From NCBI GenBank assembly GCA_963714995.1, contig CAVQQP010000005.1, positions 146,726-210,725 on the forward strand: 64,000 bases of DNA. Reading direction: 5' to 3'. Made by a program: the position numbers and the translations under genes. Shown here piece by piece: positions 1-8,585 of the stretch. This stretch comes from Prado023 sp963714995 (GTDB lineage: Bacteria; Actinomycetota; Actinomycetes; S36-B12; CAIYMF01). Under the pieces are notes generated by a model, which saw only the letters and a program-made list of their open reading frames with translations, did not search any database and was not told the origin of the DNA. Every line of letters starts with the position of its first letter. Position 1 is the stretch's first letter.

Positions 1-1
1 G

Positions 2-1090
2 TCGACGTTCCTCGGCCTGTGGATCTTCGGCTGGGACCGGTTGCCCAAGAAGCTGCACCTGGCCACGATCTGGCTGGCCTCGCTGGGCACCATGCTCTCG
101 GCCTACTTCATCCTCGCGGCCAACTCGTGGATGCAGCACCCGGTCGGCTACGAGTACAACCCCGTCACCGGCCGCGCCGAGCTCAACGACTTCGGTGCCG
201 TGCTGACCCAGAACACCGCCGTCGTGGCGTTCTTCCACACGCTGTCCTCCTCGTTCATGGTCGCGGGCTCGCTGGTCGCGGGCATCTCGATCTGGCTGCT
301 GGTCAAGGACCGTGGGGCCGACGTCGCCAAGTCGACGTTGCGCCTCGGCCTGATCACCACGCTGATCGCCTCGGTGTTCGTCGTCGTCTCCGGCGACATG
401 GACGCCAAGATCATGACCGAGCAGCAGCCGATGAAGATGGCCGCCGCCGAGGCGCTGTACGAGACCTCGCAGCCCGCCGACTTCTCCATCCTCACCGTCG
501 GGACCCTGGACGGCTCGGAGGAGGTCTTCTCCATCACCATCCCCAAGCTGCTGAGCTTCCTGGCCACCGGTGACTGGAACGGCGAGGTCCAGGGCATCAA
601 CAACCTCAACGAGGAGTACGCCCAGACCTACGCCTCCACCGGCCTCGAGGACTTCGCGCCCAACATCCCGCTGTCCTACTGGACCTTCCGCCTGATGATG
701 GGTGTGGGCATGCTGGCCGCGCTCTACGCGCTCTGGGCGCTGTGGGCCTACCGCGGCGACCGTCGGCCCCGCAGCAGGTGGGCGGCGGTGATCGGCATCG
801 GGCTGCCGCTGCTCCCGCTGTTCGCCGCCAGCTTCGGCTGGATCTTCACCGAGATGGGTCGCCAGCCCTGGATCGTCTTCGGCCTGATGGCCACGGCCGC
901 CGGCGTCTCGCAGGTCACGTCCACCTTCCAGGTGTGGGTCTCGCTGATCGGCTTCACCCTGCTGTACGCGGTGCTCGCCGTGATCGAGGTGGGCCTGCTG
1001 GTGCGCACGGTCAAGCAGGGTCCCCCCGAGTCGGTGGTCGACCCGTTCGTCGACCGCGAACTCGACGCCCCGCTGACGATCTCCTACTGA
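2..1090 (+). CDS. cydA: Cytochrome bd ubiquinol/menaquinol oxidase subunit I (5' end cut off by the window)
   Basis: This is the quinol-oxidising subunit of the high-affinity cytochrome bd terminal oxidase, an integral membrane protein that carries haems b558, b595 and d. The frame is open from base 2 with no start, so the N-terminal part lies outside the window. The visible part begins with the family segment WxFGWDRLPKK and continues with AANSWMQHPVGY. It then carries the Q-loop motif QPMKMAAAE, which corresponds to the QPxKxAAxE quinol-binding segment, and later GRQPW before the last helices. The region between the Q-loop motif and GRQPW is short, as in the short-Q-loop class of Gram-positive bacteria. 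cydB follows after 19 bases with a good ribosome site, so the two form an operon. cydDC, needed for assembly of the oxidase, lies nearby on the other strand. Identification is secure; only the missing N terminus is uncertain. Confidence 0.97.
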   Translation, partial: STFLGLWIFGWDRLPKKLHLATIWLASLGTMLSAYFILAANSWMQHPVGYEYNPVTGRAELNDFGAVLTQNTAVVAFFHTLSSSFMVAGSLVAGISIWLLVKDRGADVAKSTLRLGLITTLIASVFVVVSGDMDAKIMTEQQPMKMAAAEALYETSQPADFSILTVGTLDGSEEVFSITIPKLLSFLATGDWNGEVQGINNLNEEYAQTYASTGLEDFAPNIPLSYWTFRLMMGVGMLAALYALWALWAYRGDRRPRSRWAAVIGIGLPLLPLFAASFGWIFTEMGRQPWIVFGLMATAAGVSQVTSTFQVWVSLIGFTLLYAVLAVIEVGLLVRTVKQGPPESVVDPFVDRELDAPLTISY

Positions 1091-1109
1091 GGCCCTGAGA
1101 GGAACTGAC

Positions 1110-2150
1110 ATGGAGCTGACAACCGTCTGGTTCATCCTGATCGCGGTCCTGTGGATCGGGTACTTCGTCCTCGAGGGGTTCGACTTCGGCGTGGGCATGC
1201 TGCTGCCGGTGATCGGCAAGAACGAGGCCGAGCGGCGCGCGATGATCACCACCCTGGGCCCGGTGTGGGACGGCAACGAGGTGTGGGTGCTCGTGGCCGG
1301 CGGTGCGACCTTCGCGGCCTTCCCCGAGTGGTACGCCACCCTGTTCAGCGGGTTCTACCTGCCGCTGTTCCTGATCCTCGTGGGGCTGATCCTGCGCGGC
1401 GTGGCCTTCGAGTACCGCAGCAAGCGCTCCGACGGGTCCTGGCGCGCCCGGTGGGACGCCGCCATCGTCATCGGCTCGGCGGTGCCTGCGCTGTTGTGGG
1501 GCGTGGCCTTCGCCAACATCGTCCGTGGCGTCCCGCTCACGGAGCTCAACGGCAACATCGAGTACGACGGCGGGTTCTTCAACCTGCTCAACCCGTTCGC
1601 GCTGCTCGGCGGGCTCACGTTCGTGGCGATCTTCCTCACCCACGGCGCGGTGTTCCTGAGCCTGAAGACCACGGGCACGATCCGCGACCGGGCCCACCAG
1701 GTCGGGATCCGGACCGGCGCGGTCGCCGCTGTCCTCGCGGTGGCCTTCCTGATCTGGGCGCAGCTGGCCTACACCGACAAGACGTGGACGTGGATCCCGG
1801 TCCTGCTCGCAGCCGTGAGCTGGGTCGTTGCCCTGCTCATGCACGCCAAGCGCTCGGAGGGTTGGGCGTTCGTCTTCAGCGCGGTGACGATCGGCCTGGC
1901 CGTCGTCGCGCTCTTCGGGATGCTGTTCCCGTACGTCATGCCGAACATCAACGGCGGCGAGCCCGCACTGACGACCACGAACGCCTCGTCGACGGACTAC
2001 ACGCTGACGATCATGACCTGGGTCGCGGTCGTCTTCGTGCCGATCGTGCTGGCCTACCAGTCGTGGACCTACTGGGTCTTCCGCAAGCGCGTGTCCGCCG
2101 ACGACATCGTGGATCCGGAGAAGGGCGTCCTCGACGAGGTGCCCGCCTGA
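1110..2150 (+). CDS. cydB: Cytochrome bd oxidase subunit II
   Basis: This 346-aa integral membrane protein is the second structural subunit of cytochrome bd oxidase. The N terminus shows the CydB signature: a first helix followed by YFVLEGFDFGVGMLLP, then GPVWDGNEVWV and GATFAAFPEWYA. Further hydrophobic segments and the conserved motif TxMTWVAVVF-type region near the C terminus fit a complete CydB of usual length. The start is an ATG preceded by GAGAGGAA at good spacing. It lies 19 bases after cydA and is closed by a strong hairpin terminator, so cydAB is the end of its transcript. I see no truncation or odd codon use. Confidence 0.97.
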   Translation: MELTTVWFILIAVLWIGYFVLEGFDFGVGMLLPVIGKNEAERRAMITTLGPVWDGNEVWVLVAGGATFAAFPEWYATLFSGFYLPLFLILVGLILRGVAFEYRSKRSDGSWRARWDAAIVIGSAVPALLWGVAFANIVRGVPLTELNGNIEYDGGFFNLLNPFALLGGLTFVAIFLTHGAVFLSLKTTGTIRDRAHQVGIRTGAVAAVLAVAFLIWAQLAYTDKTWTWIPVLLAAVSWVVALLMHAKRSEGWAFVFSAVTIGLAVVALFGMLFPYVMPNINGGEPALTTTNASSTDYTLTIMTWVAVVFVPIVLAYQSWTYWVFRKRVSADDIVDPEKGVLDEVPA

Positions 2151-2183
2151 TCCTCCGGTCGGAGGGCTCACACACTGAAACCA

Positions 2184-2219
2184 GAGGCCCCGGCTCCCCG
2201 TGAAGGGGGCCGGGGCCTC
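2184..2219 (+). terminator. Rho-independent-type hairpin after cydAB
   Basis: A GC-rich inverted repeat begins 33 bases after the cydB stop. The arms are GAGGCCCCGG(CT)CCCC and GGGGGCCGGGGCCTC around a loop of about five bases. There is no U tract, which is common for terminators in high-GC actinobacteria. Confidence 0.8.
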
Positions 2220-2295
2220 GTCAAACCTCCCGCGCTGCCGGCCGTTCCGGCCCCCACGCCCGAATGCGCCGCCCGAAGACCTCGGTCCGGCGTAC

Positions 2296-2301
2296 TAGTC
2301 T
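2296..2301 (+). promoter_or_regulatory. Putative -10 box (TAGTCT) of the TetR gene
   Basis: TAGTCT lies about 60 bases upstream of the TetR start and matches the TAGNNT -10 form that recurs in this window (hemA, hydB, acyl-CoA dehydrogenase, 51.1 kb). No convincing -35 was found. Confidence 0.35.
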
Positions 2302-2361
2302 TGCCCGGCGGGGCCTCCCCACGGGTGCCCTGGTGAGATCCCCCGAGCACAGGAGGTCCTC

Positions 2362-3051
2362 ATGCCCGGCTACGTGCGGGCTGCCCAGCGGCGCGAGCAG
2401 CTGCTGGATGCTGCCGTCCAGGTCCTGGTCAGCCAGGGGCTGGAGGAGCTGACGCTGCGCGACGTCGCGGCCGAGGCCGGTGTCCGCCTGAGCACGTTGC
2501 AGTACATCTTCCCCAGCCGCGCAGATCTGGTGAGCGCCCTCACCGGGAGGATCCTCGCCCGCGCGGGGCGGGATCAGTTCGACACGGGATCCGACGGCCT
2601 GGAGATCGAGCTGCGTCGTGTCGTGCACTGGTACGCCACGGACTTCCTGGCTGAGCCGGCGATCCTCGAGCTCGTGCGCTTCGAGGTGCTCACGGCGGCC
2701 CGACACGCCCCAGGCGACGGTTCGTCCCGCCTGCCCGACGACTGGCCGAGGATGTCGGCGCTGATCCCGGCCCGGCTCGAGGAGATCTGCGGCCGCGCCG
2801 ACGAGGAGTACGACCTGGCGTTGACCGATCTGACCCGGATGTGGACCCCGGGGCTGATCGGCCTGATCTTCCAGCTGCTCCTGGATTCCGACCTCGCACG
2901 GTTCCACCGCGACGCGGACTTCCTGGTGGACCACCTGGTCCAGGTGGCGGCCCCACGTCCGCGCCGCTTGAGCCGGCGGCCCGCGCCCGCGCCGTTGAGC
3001 CGCCGCCGGTTGCCCGACCGGCTGATCAGCCGAGCGGGACGCGCCAGCTGA
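2362..3051 (+). CDS. TetR/AcrR family transcriptional regulator
   Basis: This 229-aa protein has an N-terminal TetR DNA-binding domain at about residues 8-55. The helix-turn-helix runs through LTLRDVAAEAGV followed by STLQYIFPSRADLV. The rest is the variable ligand-binding and dimerisation domain, and the C-terminal 30 residues are rich in Arg and Pro. The start is an ATG with AGGAGG five bases upstream. It sits between cydAB (same strand, separated by a terminator) and the convergent DosS-like kinase, with a 26-base 3' overlap. The ligand and targets cannot be told from sequence. The surrounding oxidase genes make control of a respiratory or detoxification function possible, but that is inference. 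Confidence 0.88.
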   Translation: MPGYVRAAQRREQLLDAAVQVLVSQGLEELTLRDVAAEAGVRLSTLQYIFPSRADLVSALTGRILARAGRDQFDTGSDGLEIELRRVVHWYATDFLAEPAILELVRFEVLTAARHAPGDGSSRLPDDWPRMSALIPARLEEICGRADEEYDLALTDLTRMWTPGLIGLIFQLLLDSDLARFHRDADFLVDHLVQVAAPRPRRLSRRPAPAPLSRRRLPDRLISRAGRAS

Positions 3052-4699
3052 GGACCGACCCACCGGTCGCGCGGCGGGTGATCGTGCACGAGCCGGCGTA
3101 GCGCCCCGCGCGCTCGGCCAGGTTGAGCAGCCCGGAGCGACGACCCAGCTCCTCGGGGACGCCGACGCCATCATCCGTGACCTGCAGCAGCACTGCGTCG
3201 TTCTCGACGGCCACGAGCACCTCGACGCGCTCGGCCTGCGCGTGCTTGGCCACGTTCGCCAGCGCCTCCCGCAGCGCGCCCAGCAGGTCGCCGGCCAGCG
3301 AGTCGTCGACCATGGCGTCCACCGGTCCGGTGAACCGGGTCGAGGGGGCGTGCCCGAGGACCACGGCGGCTGCGGCCGCCTCCTCGAGGATGCGCCCACG
3401 AACCCCGCCGGCGGCGTGCCCGACCGGCTGGTGCAGCTCGAAGATGGTCGCGCGGATCTCCTTGACGGTGGTGTCCAGGGCGTCGACGGCGGACTCCAGC
3501 CGGTCCACGACGGGCTGTGGCGTGTCCGCGACCCGCGCGGCACCCGACAGCGAGATCCCGGTCGCGAACAGGCGCTGGATCACCAGGTCGTGCAGGTCCC
3601 GGGCGATCCGGTCGCGCTCCTCCAGCAGGACGATCCGCTCCTTCTCCCGCCGGCCACGGGCCAGCATGAGCGCCAGGGCGGCCTGCCCGGCACTGTTGGC
3701 GGCCAGCTCGCGCTGCTCGGGGGTGAGGGCAGCGCCCGGGCGCGGGACCAGGGCCAGGACACCCAGGACGTCGTCGGGCGTGCGCAGGGGCAGTGCGAGC
3801 ACCGGGATCTCGTCGGGCGCCTGCCCGGAGCCGGCCTCGGCCGACCCGACGAGTCGCTCGACGCCCTCCGCGGCCTCGCCGGTGGCATAGCAGCGCGCGA
3901 TCGGGCCGTTCGGGTCCACCGCCGCGCCCCGCCACCGGGCCAGGGCGGTGTCGTCGGTGGGCACGGCCGCTGCGCCCACCCGCCACCGTGAGGTGCGGGC
4001 CCCGGGCTCCAGGTCGCTGATCACGATCTCCACCCGGAGCACGCCGGCGGGAGAGGGCAGCGCCACGATCCCCGCGCGCGCATGCACGAGCTCGGCGGCC
4101 CGCGTCGTGCCGATCTGCAGGACCTCGCCGGCGTCCGCGCCCTCCAGCACCGCGCCGTGCATCTGGGCGACCGCGGCCTGCCAGCGCTCGCGCATCACGG
4201 AGCGCTCGTACAGCCGGGCGTTGTCGATGGCCACACCGGCGGCGGCGGCCAGCGCCGTGACGATCCGCTCGTCGGCCGTGCTGAACCCCTCCGCCCCGCG
4301 CTTGTCGGTCAGGTACAGGTTGCCGAAGACCTGACCGCGCACCTTGACCGGGACGCCCAGGAAGGACTTCATCACCGGATGGCCCGGGGGGAACCCGACC
4401 GCCGAGGGGTGGCTGGACATGTCGTCCAGCCGGATCGGCACGGGGTGGTTCACGACCAGCCCGAGGATCCCGCGCCCCCGGGGCAGGTCGCCGATCGCAG
4501 CCTGGGCGGCCTGGTCGATCCCGACGTGGACGAACTCCGTGAGCTGACCGTCCGGGCCGAGCACGCCCAGGGCTCCGTAGGTGGCGTCCACGAGATCGAC
4601 GGCCGACTGCACGATCCGGCGCAGGGTGGCTCCCAGCTCCAGCCCGGCGGCCACCGCCACCACCGCGCTGAAGAGCCCGCGCTCATGCGGGTCAGCCAT
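3026..4699 (-). CDS. dosS: DosS/DevS-like GAF-GAF haem sensor histidine kinase
   Basis: This 557-aa protein has the DevS/DosT layout: GAF-A (about residues 10-165), GAF-B (about 170-350), a HisKA_3 H-box with ERDRIARDLHD (His370) and a C-terminal HATPase with the N-box and DDGVGVP. In GAF-A the segment FPPGHPVM matches the mycobacterial FPPYHPPM, whose His is the proximal haem ligand. That points to His107 here, and the Tyr of the LYLTDK segment (Tyr129) is also kept. By family knowledge it would sense O2, CO, NO or redox state through haem and phosphorylate a DosR-type regulator. The start overlaps the end of cydC by 8 bases, so it is the last gene of cydD-cydC-dosS. No regulator is adjacent; a DosR-like protein is encoded at 38.1-38.7 kb. 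It could instead be a haem-free redox variant. Confidence 0.9.
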   Translation of the reverse strand: MADPHERGLFSAVVAVAAGLELGATLRRIVQSAVDLVDATYGALGVLGPDGQLTEFVHVGIDQAAQAAIGDLPRGRGILGLVVNHPVPIRLDDMSSHPSAVGFPPGHPVMKSFLGVPVKVRGQVFGNLYLTDKRGAEGFSTADERIVTALAAAAGVAIDNARLYERSVMRERWQAAVAQMHGAVLEGADAGEVLQIGTTRAAELVHARAGIVALPSPAGVLRVEIVISDLEPGARTSRWRVGAAAVPTDDTALARWRGAAVDPNGPIARCYATGEAAEGVERLVGSAEAGSGQAPDEIPVLALPLRTPDDVLGVLALVPRPGAALTPEQRELAANSAGQAALALMLARGRREKERIVLLEERDRIARDLHDLVIQRLFATGISLSGAARVADTPQPVVDRLESAVDALDTTVKEIRATIFELHQPVGHAAGGVRGRILEEAAAAAVVLGHAPSTRFTGPVDAMVDDSLAGDLLGALREALANVAKHAQAERVEVLVAVENDAVLLQVTDDGVGVPEELGRRSGLLNLAERAGRYAGSCTITRRATGGSVLSWRVPLG

Positions 4700-6561
4700 C
4701 GCCTGGCTCCTTCGGGTCGATCGGATTGCCCTCCTCGCGGGCTGCTGCCTCGGCGTACCAGCCCTGGGCGGTGCGCAGCGCAGCAGGTGTGCCCCGCTGC
4801 ACGACCCGTCCCTGGCTCAGCACGACGACCTCGTCACAGTCCTCAGTGTGGGCCATCCGGTGGGTGATCAGGACCACGGAGCGCCCTGCCGTGGAGCTCA
4901 GCGCGGCTGCCGTGACCTGGTCGGCCATCTCGGGGTCGAGGTGCTCGCCGGGCTCGTCGAGGACCACGATCGGCCGGTCGGCGAGCAGCACCCGGGCCAG
5001 GGCGATCCGCTGTGCCTGTCCGCCGGACACGGCCGAGCCGTGGGCACCCACGCGGGTGGCCATCCCGGCTGGGAGGCCGTCGATCCAGCCGTCGAGCTGG
5101 GCACCCTCGCACCGCGGCGCGGATCTGCTCGGCACTCGCCTCGCGGTTGGCCAGCCGCAGGTTCTCCTCGATGGTGGTGTCGAACAGGTGGGCCTGCTGG
5201 TCGACGGCGGCCATCACCTGGCGGACCCCGTCCTCGCCGAGGTCACGGACGTCCCGGTCACCCAGCCGGTAGCTCCCGGCGCGGTGGTCGAGCAGGCGCA
5301 GCAGGACGGCGGCGATCGTGGACTTGCCCGACCCGCTCGGGCCCACCAGCGCGATCCGCCGACCGGGAGGCAGGTCCAGGTCGATCCCGGTCACGGCGTC
5401 GGCCTCGGTGCGCGGGTAGCGGGCGGCGATCCCGGTGAGGGCAAGGGCCGCGGTCTCGGCCGGTGCCCGGGCCGCACTGGGTGCCCCGGCCGCGCTGGGC
5501 GCCTCGTCGGCGGCGGGCCCAGCGCCGGCGGGGACCGGGTCGGGTGCGTCGATCACGTCGAAGATCCGCTGTGCGGCGCCGGCGACCCGGGCACGGGCCA
5601 GCGCGGCGGCCGGCATCCCCGACAGGACGTCGGCGATCGCCAGGGGCATCAGGACGAGCGTGGCCAGCCAGACGCCGTCGACCTGGCCGTCGCCGACGGC
5701 CGTGACGCCCAGGGCGATGCAGGCCACGACGGTCAGGCCGGTCGCGAGCGCGCTGAGGGCCCCGCCGAGCCCGGACGCGCTCGCCGCACGGCGATCCAGG
5801 GCGGTCAGCTCCGCATCCGCGCGGGCGATGCCCGCCACCGCAGCGTCGACCGTGCCGTAGGCGAGCAGCTCGGGGGCCGCCGAGAGGGTCGTGACCACCT
5901 GGGCGCTCAGCCGGCCCTCAGCGTCCGCGCGTGCGTGCTCGGCGCTGGCGCCGATCCGCCCGGTCAGCCACGGGGACAGCAGCCCGACGACCACCACCAT
6001 CGCCAGCAGGGCAAGGCCAGCCGCGGGCAGGATCGCCGCCCCGATCGCCACGGCGAGCCCACCGGCCAGGAGCCCGGAGGTGACGGGGAGCACCACGCGC
6101 ACGATGAGGTCCACCGAGGAGTCCACGTCGCCGACCAGCCGCGCCATGAGGTCGCCCTGTCGGTACTCCCCGAGGCCCGCCGGGGACAGCCGCTCGAGTC
6201 GCTCGAACACGCCCACCCGGATCCGGGTCAGGCTCCGGAACGCCGCCTCGTGGCCCACGAGCCGTTCGGCGTAGCGGAACACGCCGCGGAAGATTCCGAA
6301 CGCCCGCACCGAGACGATCGCGACCTGCAGGAACAGGATCGGCGGCTGCTCGGAGGCGCGCGAGATCAGCCATGCCGACACCGCGAGCAGGCCGACCCCG
6401 CAGGCCAGCGAGAGGGTCGCCAGCCCTGCGGCCAGCGCCAGCCGGGCGCGGTCCGGGTCGGCGAGCCGCCACAGCCGGCGCAGGGGCGAACCGGTCCCGG
6501 TCGTGGGGCCGGTTTCGTGGGGCGCGGCGGGTGTCGTGATCGACGAGGGGGCGGCGCTCAT
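4692..6561 (-). CDS. cydC: Heterodimeric ABC transporter subunit CydC (frameshift in the assembly)
   Basis: This is half of the CydDC membrane ABC exporter of glutathione/cysteine, which is required to assemble cytochrome bd. It has an N-terminal six-helix membrane domain and a C-terminal ATPase with the Walker A GPSGSGKST, the signature SGGQAQR and the Walker B VVLDEP. The start ATG overlaps the cydD stop as ATGA. The reading frame breaks near 5,104-5,106. Removing one G from the coding-strand GGG restores a continuous AAVRGAQLDGW reading through the helical domain. The total length (1,870 bases) is one more than a multiple of three. The break falls in a short G run in an otherwise well-kept gene, so an assembly error is likelier than decay. 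The restored protein would be about 622 aa. Confidence 0.9.
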
Positions 6562-8303
6562 GTCGGCGCCCCCACTGCGGTCGCTGCGGTGGTCGCGGCG
6601 CCGGTGGCCGTCACCGTCGCCGCGCCCGTCCCGGCTCCGGTGGCCGTCTCAGATCCCGCCAGGACGACCACGTCGTCGGCGAGGTCGACCAGCGACTGGC
6701 GATGGGTGACGACCACCACCGTCCGTCCGCGTGCGGCGAGGTCCTCGACCGTGGCGCCGACCTCCGCCTCGCGGGTCCCGTCCAGCGCCGCGGTCGGCTC
6801 GTCGAAGAGCAGGATCGCGGGGTCGGCGAGCAGCGCTCGGGCCACACCGATGCGCCGGACCTGCCCGACCGACACCCCTGCGCCACCCTCGGTGATCGCG
6901 GTCATCAGGCCCTGCGGAAGCTCCTCGAGGTCGAGCCCGGCAGCGCGCAGGGCGCCGGCCACCTCGGCGTCCGTGAACCCCGCGCGGCCGAAGCGCACGT
7001 TGTCGGCGACGGTCCCGCCGAGCATCGCGGGCGATTGCGGCACCCACCCGATCTGTGCCCGCCAGGCCGCGGGGTCGAGGTCGGCCAGGTCGGTGGCGGT
7101 GCCGGCCGCGTCCACCACCTCGACCACGCCGTCGACGGCGGCGGTCGGCGGTCCCACGAGTCCGAGCAGGACCGACAGGATCGTGGACTTGCCGCAGCCC
7201 GAGGGCCCGACGATCGCAGTGACCCGCCCCGGGTGGATCTCGAACGAGGCCCCCTCGACCGCGACCCGGTCGCCGAACGCCACACCCAGGTCGCGCACGC
7301 GGATGGTCGCCGTGGCGGCGTCCACGTGCCTCGCCCCGGCCGGGGGCACCTCGGCCTCGAGGACCTCGAACATCCGCTCGGCCGCGCCCACCCCGTCGGC
7401 GGCCGCGTGGAAGTGCTGGCCGACCAGCCGCAGGGGCAGATAGACCTCCGGGGCCAGGATCAGCACGGCCAGCCCGGTCGAGAGCTCCATGGTGCCCTCG
7501 ACCAGGCGCAGTCCGATCGCCACGGCGATGATCGCCACCGACAGCGAGGCCAGCAGCTCGAGCACCAGCGACGACAGGAACGAGATCCGCAGCACGCCCA
7601 TCGTGCTGCGCCGGTACTGGTCACCGACCGCGCGGATCGTGGCTGCCTGGGCCCGGGCCCGGTTGAAGATCTTGAGCGTGGGCAGCCCGGCCACGACGTC
7701 GAGGAAGTGCCCGGAGAGCACCCCCAGCGTGTTCCACTGCCGGTCGACCCGGGCCTCGGTGTACCGGCCGATGAGGACCATGAACACCGGGATGATCGGC
7801 ACGGTCAGCGCGATGATGACGGCGGCCAGCGGGTCCTGGGTGACGATGACCGCGGTGGCGATGAGCGGGACCACCACGGCCAGCACCAGTTGCGGGAGGT
7901 AGCGGGCGAAGTAGGTGTCCAGCGCACTGGCCCCGCGGGTCACGAGGTTCGTCAGCTCACCCACGCCGCGCCCACCCAGGAACGCGGGCCCGAGGCGCAG
8001 CGCGCGCTCGACCACCTGCATCCGCAGCTGCGAGGTGGCGGCGGCCGCCGACCGGTGCCCGACCGCCTCAGCGGCCCAGGCCAGCACCGCGCGGGCCAGG
8101 GCGATCGCGACCAGTGCCACCAGGGCCGACTGGACCTGCTGGAGCCCGGCGCCGTCCTGGAAGGCAGCGGTCACCGCGGAGGCGATCAGGAACGCCTGGG
8201 CGACCAGGAGCAGGGCCGAGGCCGTCCCGATGACCACCGAGGCCAGCAGGAACCCGCGCGTGGCGTGCGCATGCGCCAGCAACCGCGGGTCCAGGGGCTT
8301 CAC
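6558..8303 (-). CDS. cydD: Heterodimeric ABC transporter subunit CydD
   Basis: This 581-aa subunit is the first gene of the cydD-cydC-dosS operon. It has an N-terminal exporter membrane domain (about 1-310) and an ATPase domain with Walker A GPSGCGKST, signature SVGQVRR and Walker B ILLFDEP. The D-loop and switch His (VVVTHRQ) are kept. The signature reads VSVGQ rather than the usual LSGGQ, a degeneracy that also occurs in heterodimeric exporters. The start is GTG with no strong ribosome site. The C-terminal 30 residues are a low-complexity Thr/Ala/Gly tail. Its role with CydC is export of reductant for cytochrome bd assembly, well supported by cydAB 4 kb away. Confidence 0.93.
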   Translation of the reverse strand: MKPLDPRLLAHAHATRGFLLASVVIGTASALLLVAQAFLIASAVTAAFQDGAGLQQVQSALVALVAIALARAVLAWAAEAVGHRSAAAATSQLRMQVVERALRLGPAFLGGRGVGELTNLVTRGASALDTYFARYLPQLVLAVVVPLIATAVIVTQDPLAAVIIALTVPIIPVFMVLIGRYTEARVDRQWNTLGVLSGHFLDVVAGLPTLKIFNRARAQAATIRAVGDQYRRSTMGVLRISFLSSLVLELLASLSVAIIAVAIGLRLVEGTMELSTGLAVLILAPEVYLPLRLVGQHFHAAADGVGAAERMFEVLEAEVPPAGARHVDAATATIRVRDLGVAFGDRVAVEGASFEIHPGRVTAIVGPSGCGKSTILSVLLGLVGPPTAAVDGVVEVVDAAGTATDLADLDPAAWRAQIGWVPQSPAMLGGTVADNVRFGRAGFTDAEVAGALRAAGLDLEELPQGLMTAITEGGAGVSVGQVRRIGVARALLADPAILLFDEPTAALDGTREAEVGATVEDLAARGRTVVVVTHRQSLVDLADDVVVLAGSETATGAGTGAATVTATGAATTAATAVGAPT

Positions 8304-8353
8304 GGGTCAATTCTGGCCCACCCGAGCGATCCCGCTCCCCCGCCGTGCAGGCT

Positions 8354-8371
8354 GGGCTGCCCGGGCAGCCC
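8354..8371. promoter_or_regulatory. Perfect 18-bp palindrome upstream of cydD
   Basis: GGGCTGCCCGGGCAGCCC is a perfect palindrome about 51 bases upstream of the cydD start, in the 282-base gap before the convergent end of the ATPase gene. The position suits an operator for the cydD-cydC-dosS transcript. The protein that binds it is unknown. Confidence 0.4.
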
Positions 8372-8388
8372 TCCGCCGGGGCGACAGG

Positions 8389-8418
8389 GCGCACACGAAG
8401 CGAACCGATAAGCGGCCG
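8389..8418 (+). repeat. Copy of an intergenic element containing GCGCACACGAA
   Basis: The element GCGCACACGAA followed by CGAACCGATAAGCGGCC recurs in related forms at 34,822-34,986 (four arms) and 51,104-51,122, always between genes. Its meaning is unknown. It could be a small interspersed repeat or a shared regulatory site. Confidence 0.4.
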
Positions 8419-8554
8419 CGCCGGCCGGGTGCCGGTCGCCGACCGCGCTCGAAACGCACGGATAGCCCGCCTCCCGGGGCGGCATATCGCTCACCTCATG
8501 TGCGGTCGCGGCCGCAGCGCTCGGGTGGGCCTCTGTAACGGTGCACCTCGTGCG

Positions 8555-8570
8555 CGGTCAGCGATGACCG
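8555..8570 (-). terminator. Small hairpin downstream of the P-type ATPase
   Basis: CGGTCA-GCGA-TGACCG is a perfect 6-bp stem with a 4-base loop, starting 16 bases beyond the stop of the last gene of the hydrogenase operon. It is a weak candidate terminator. Two near-identical 16-base direct repeats (CACCTCATGTGCGGTC and CACCTCGTGCGCGGTC, 8,493-8,559) lie around it. Confidence 0.35.
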
Positions 8571-8585
8571 GTGTGCCGCGGGTGG

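Noticed and set aside
3123..3890. Long open frames opposite the kinase, cyd, menA and hem genes
   Set aside because: They are antisense shadows produced by high GC at third codon positions, with Arg/Pro/Ala-rich composition and no recognisable domains.
8304..8319. GGGTC-AATTCT-GGCCC directly upstream of cydD as a second DosR box
   Set aside because: The half-sites are spaced by six rather than four bases, so it does not fit the DosR consensus, and it touches the cydD start codon.
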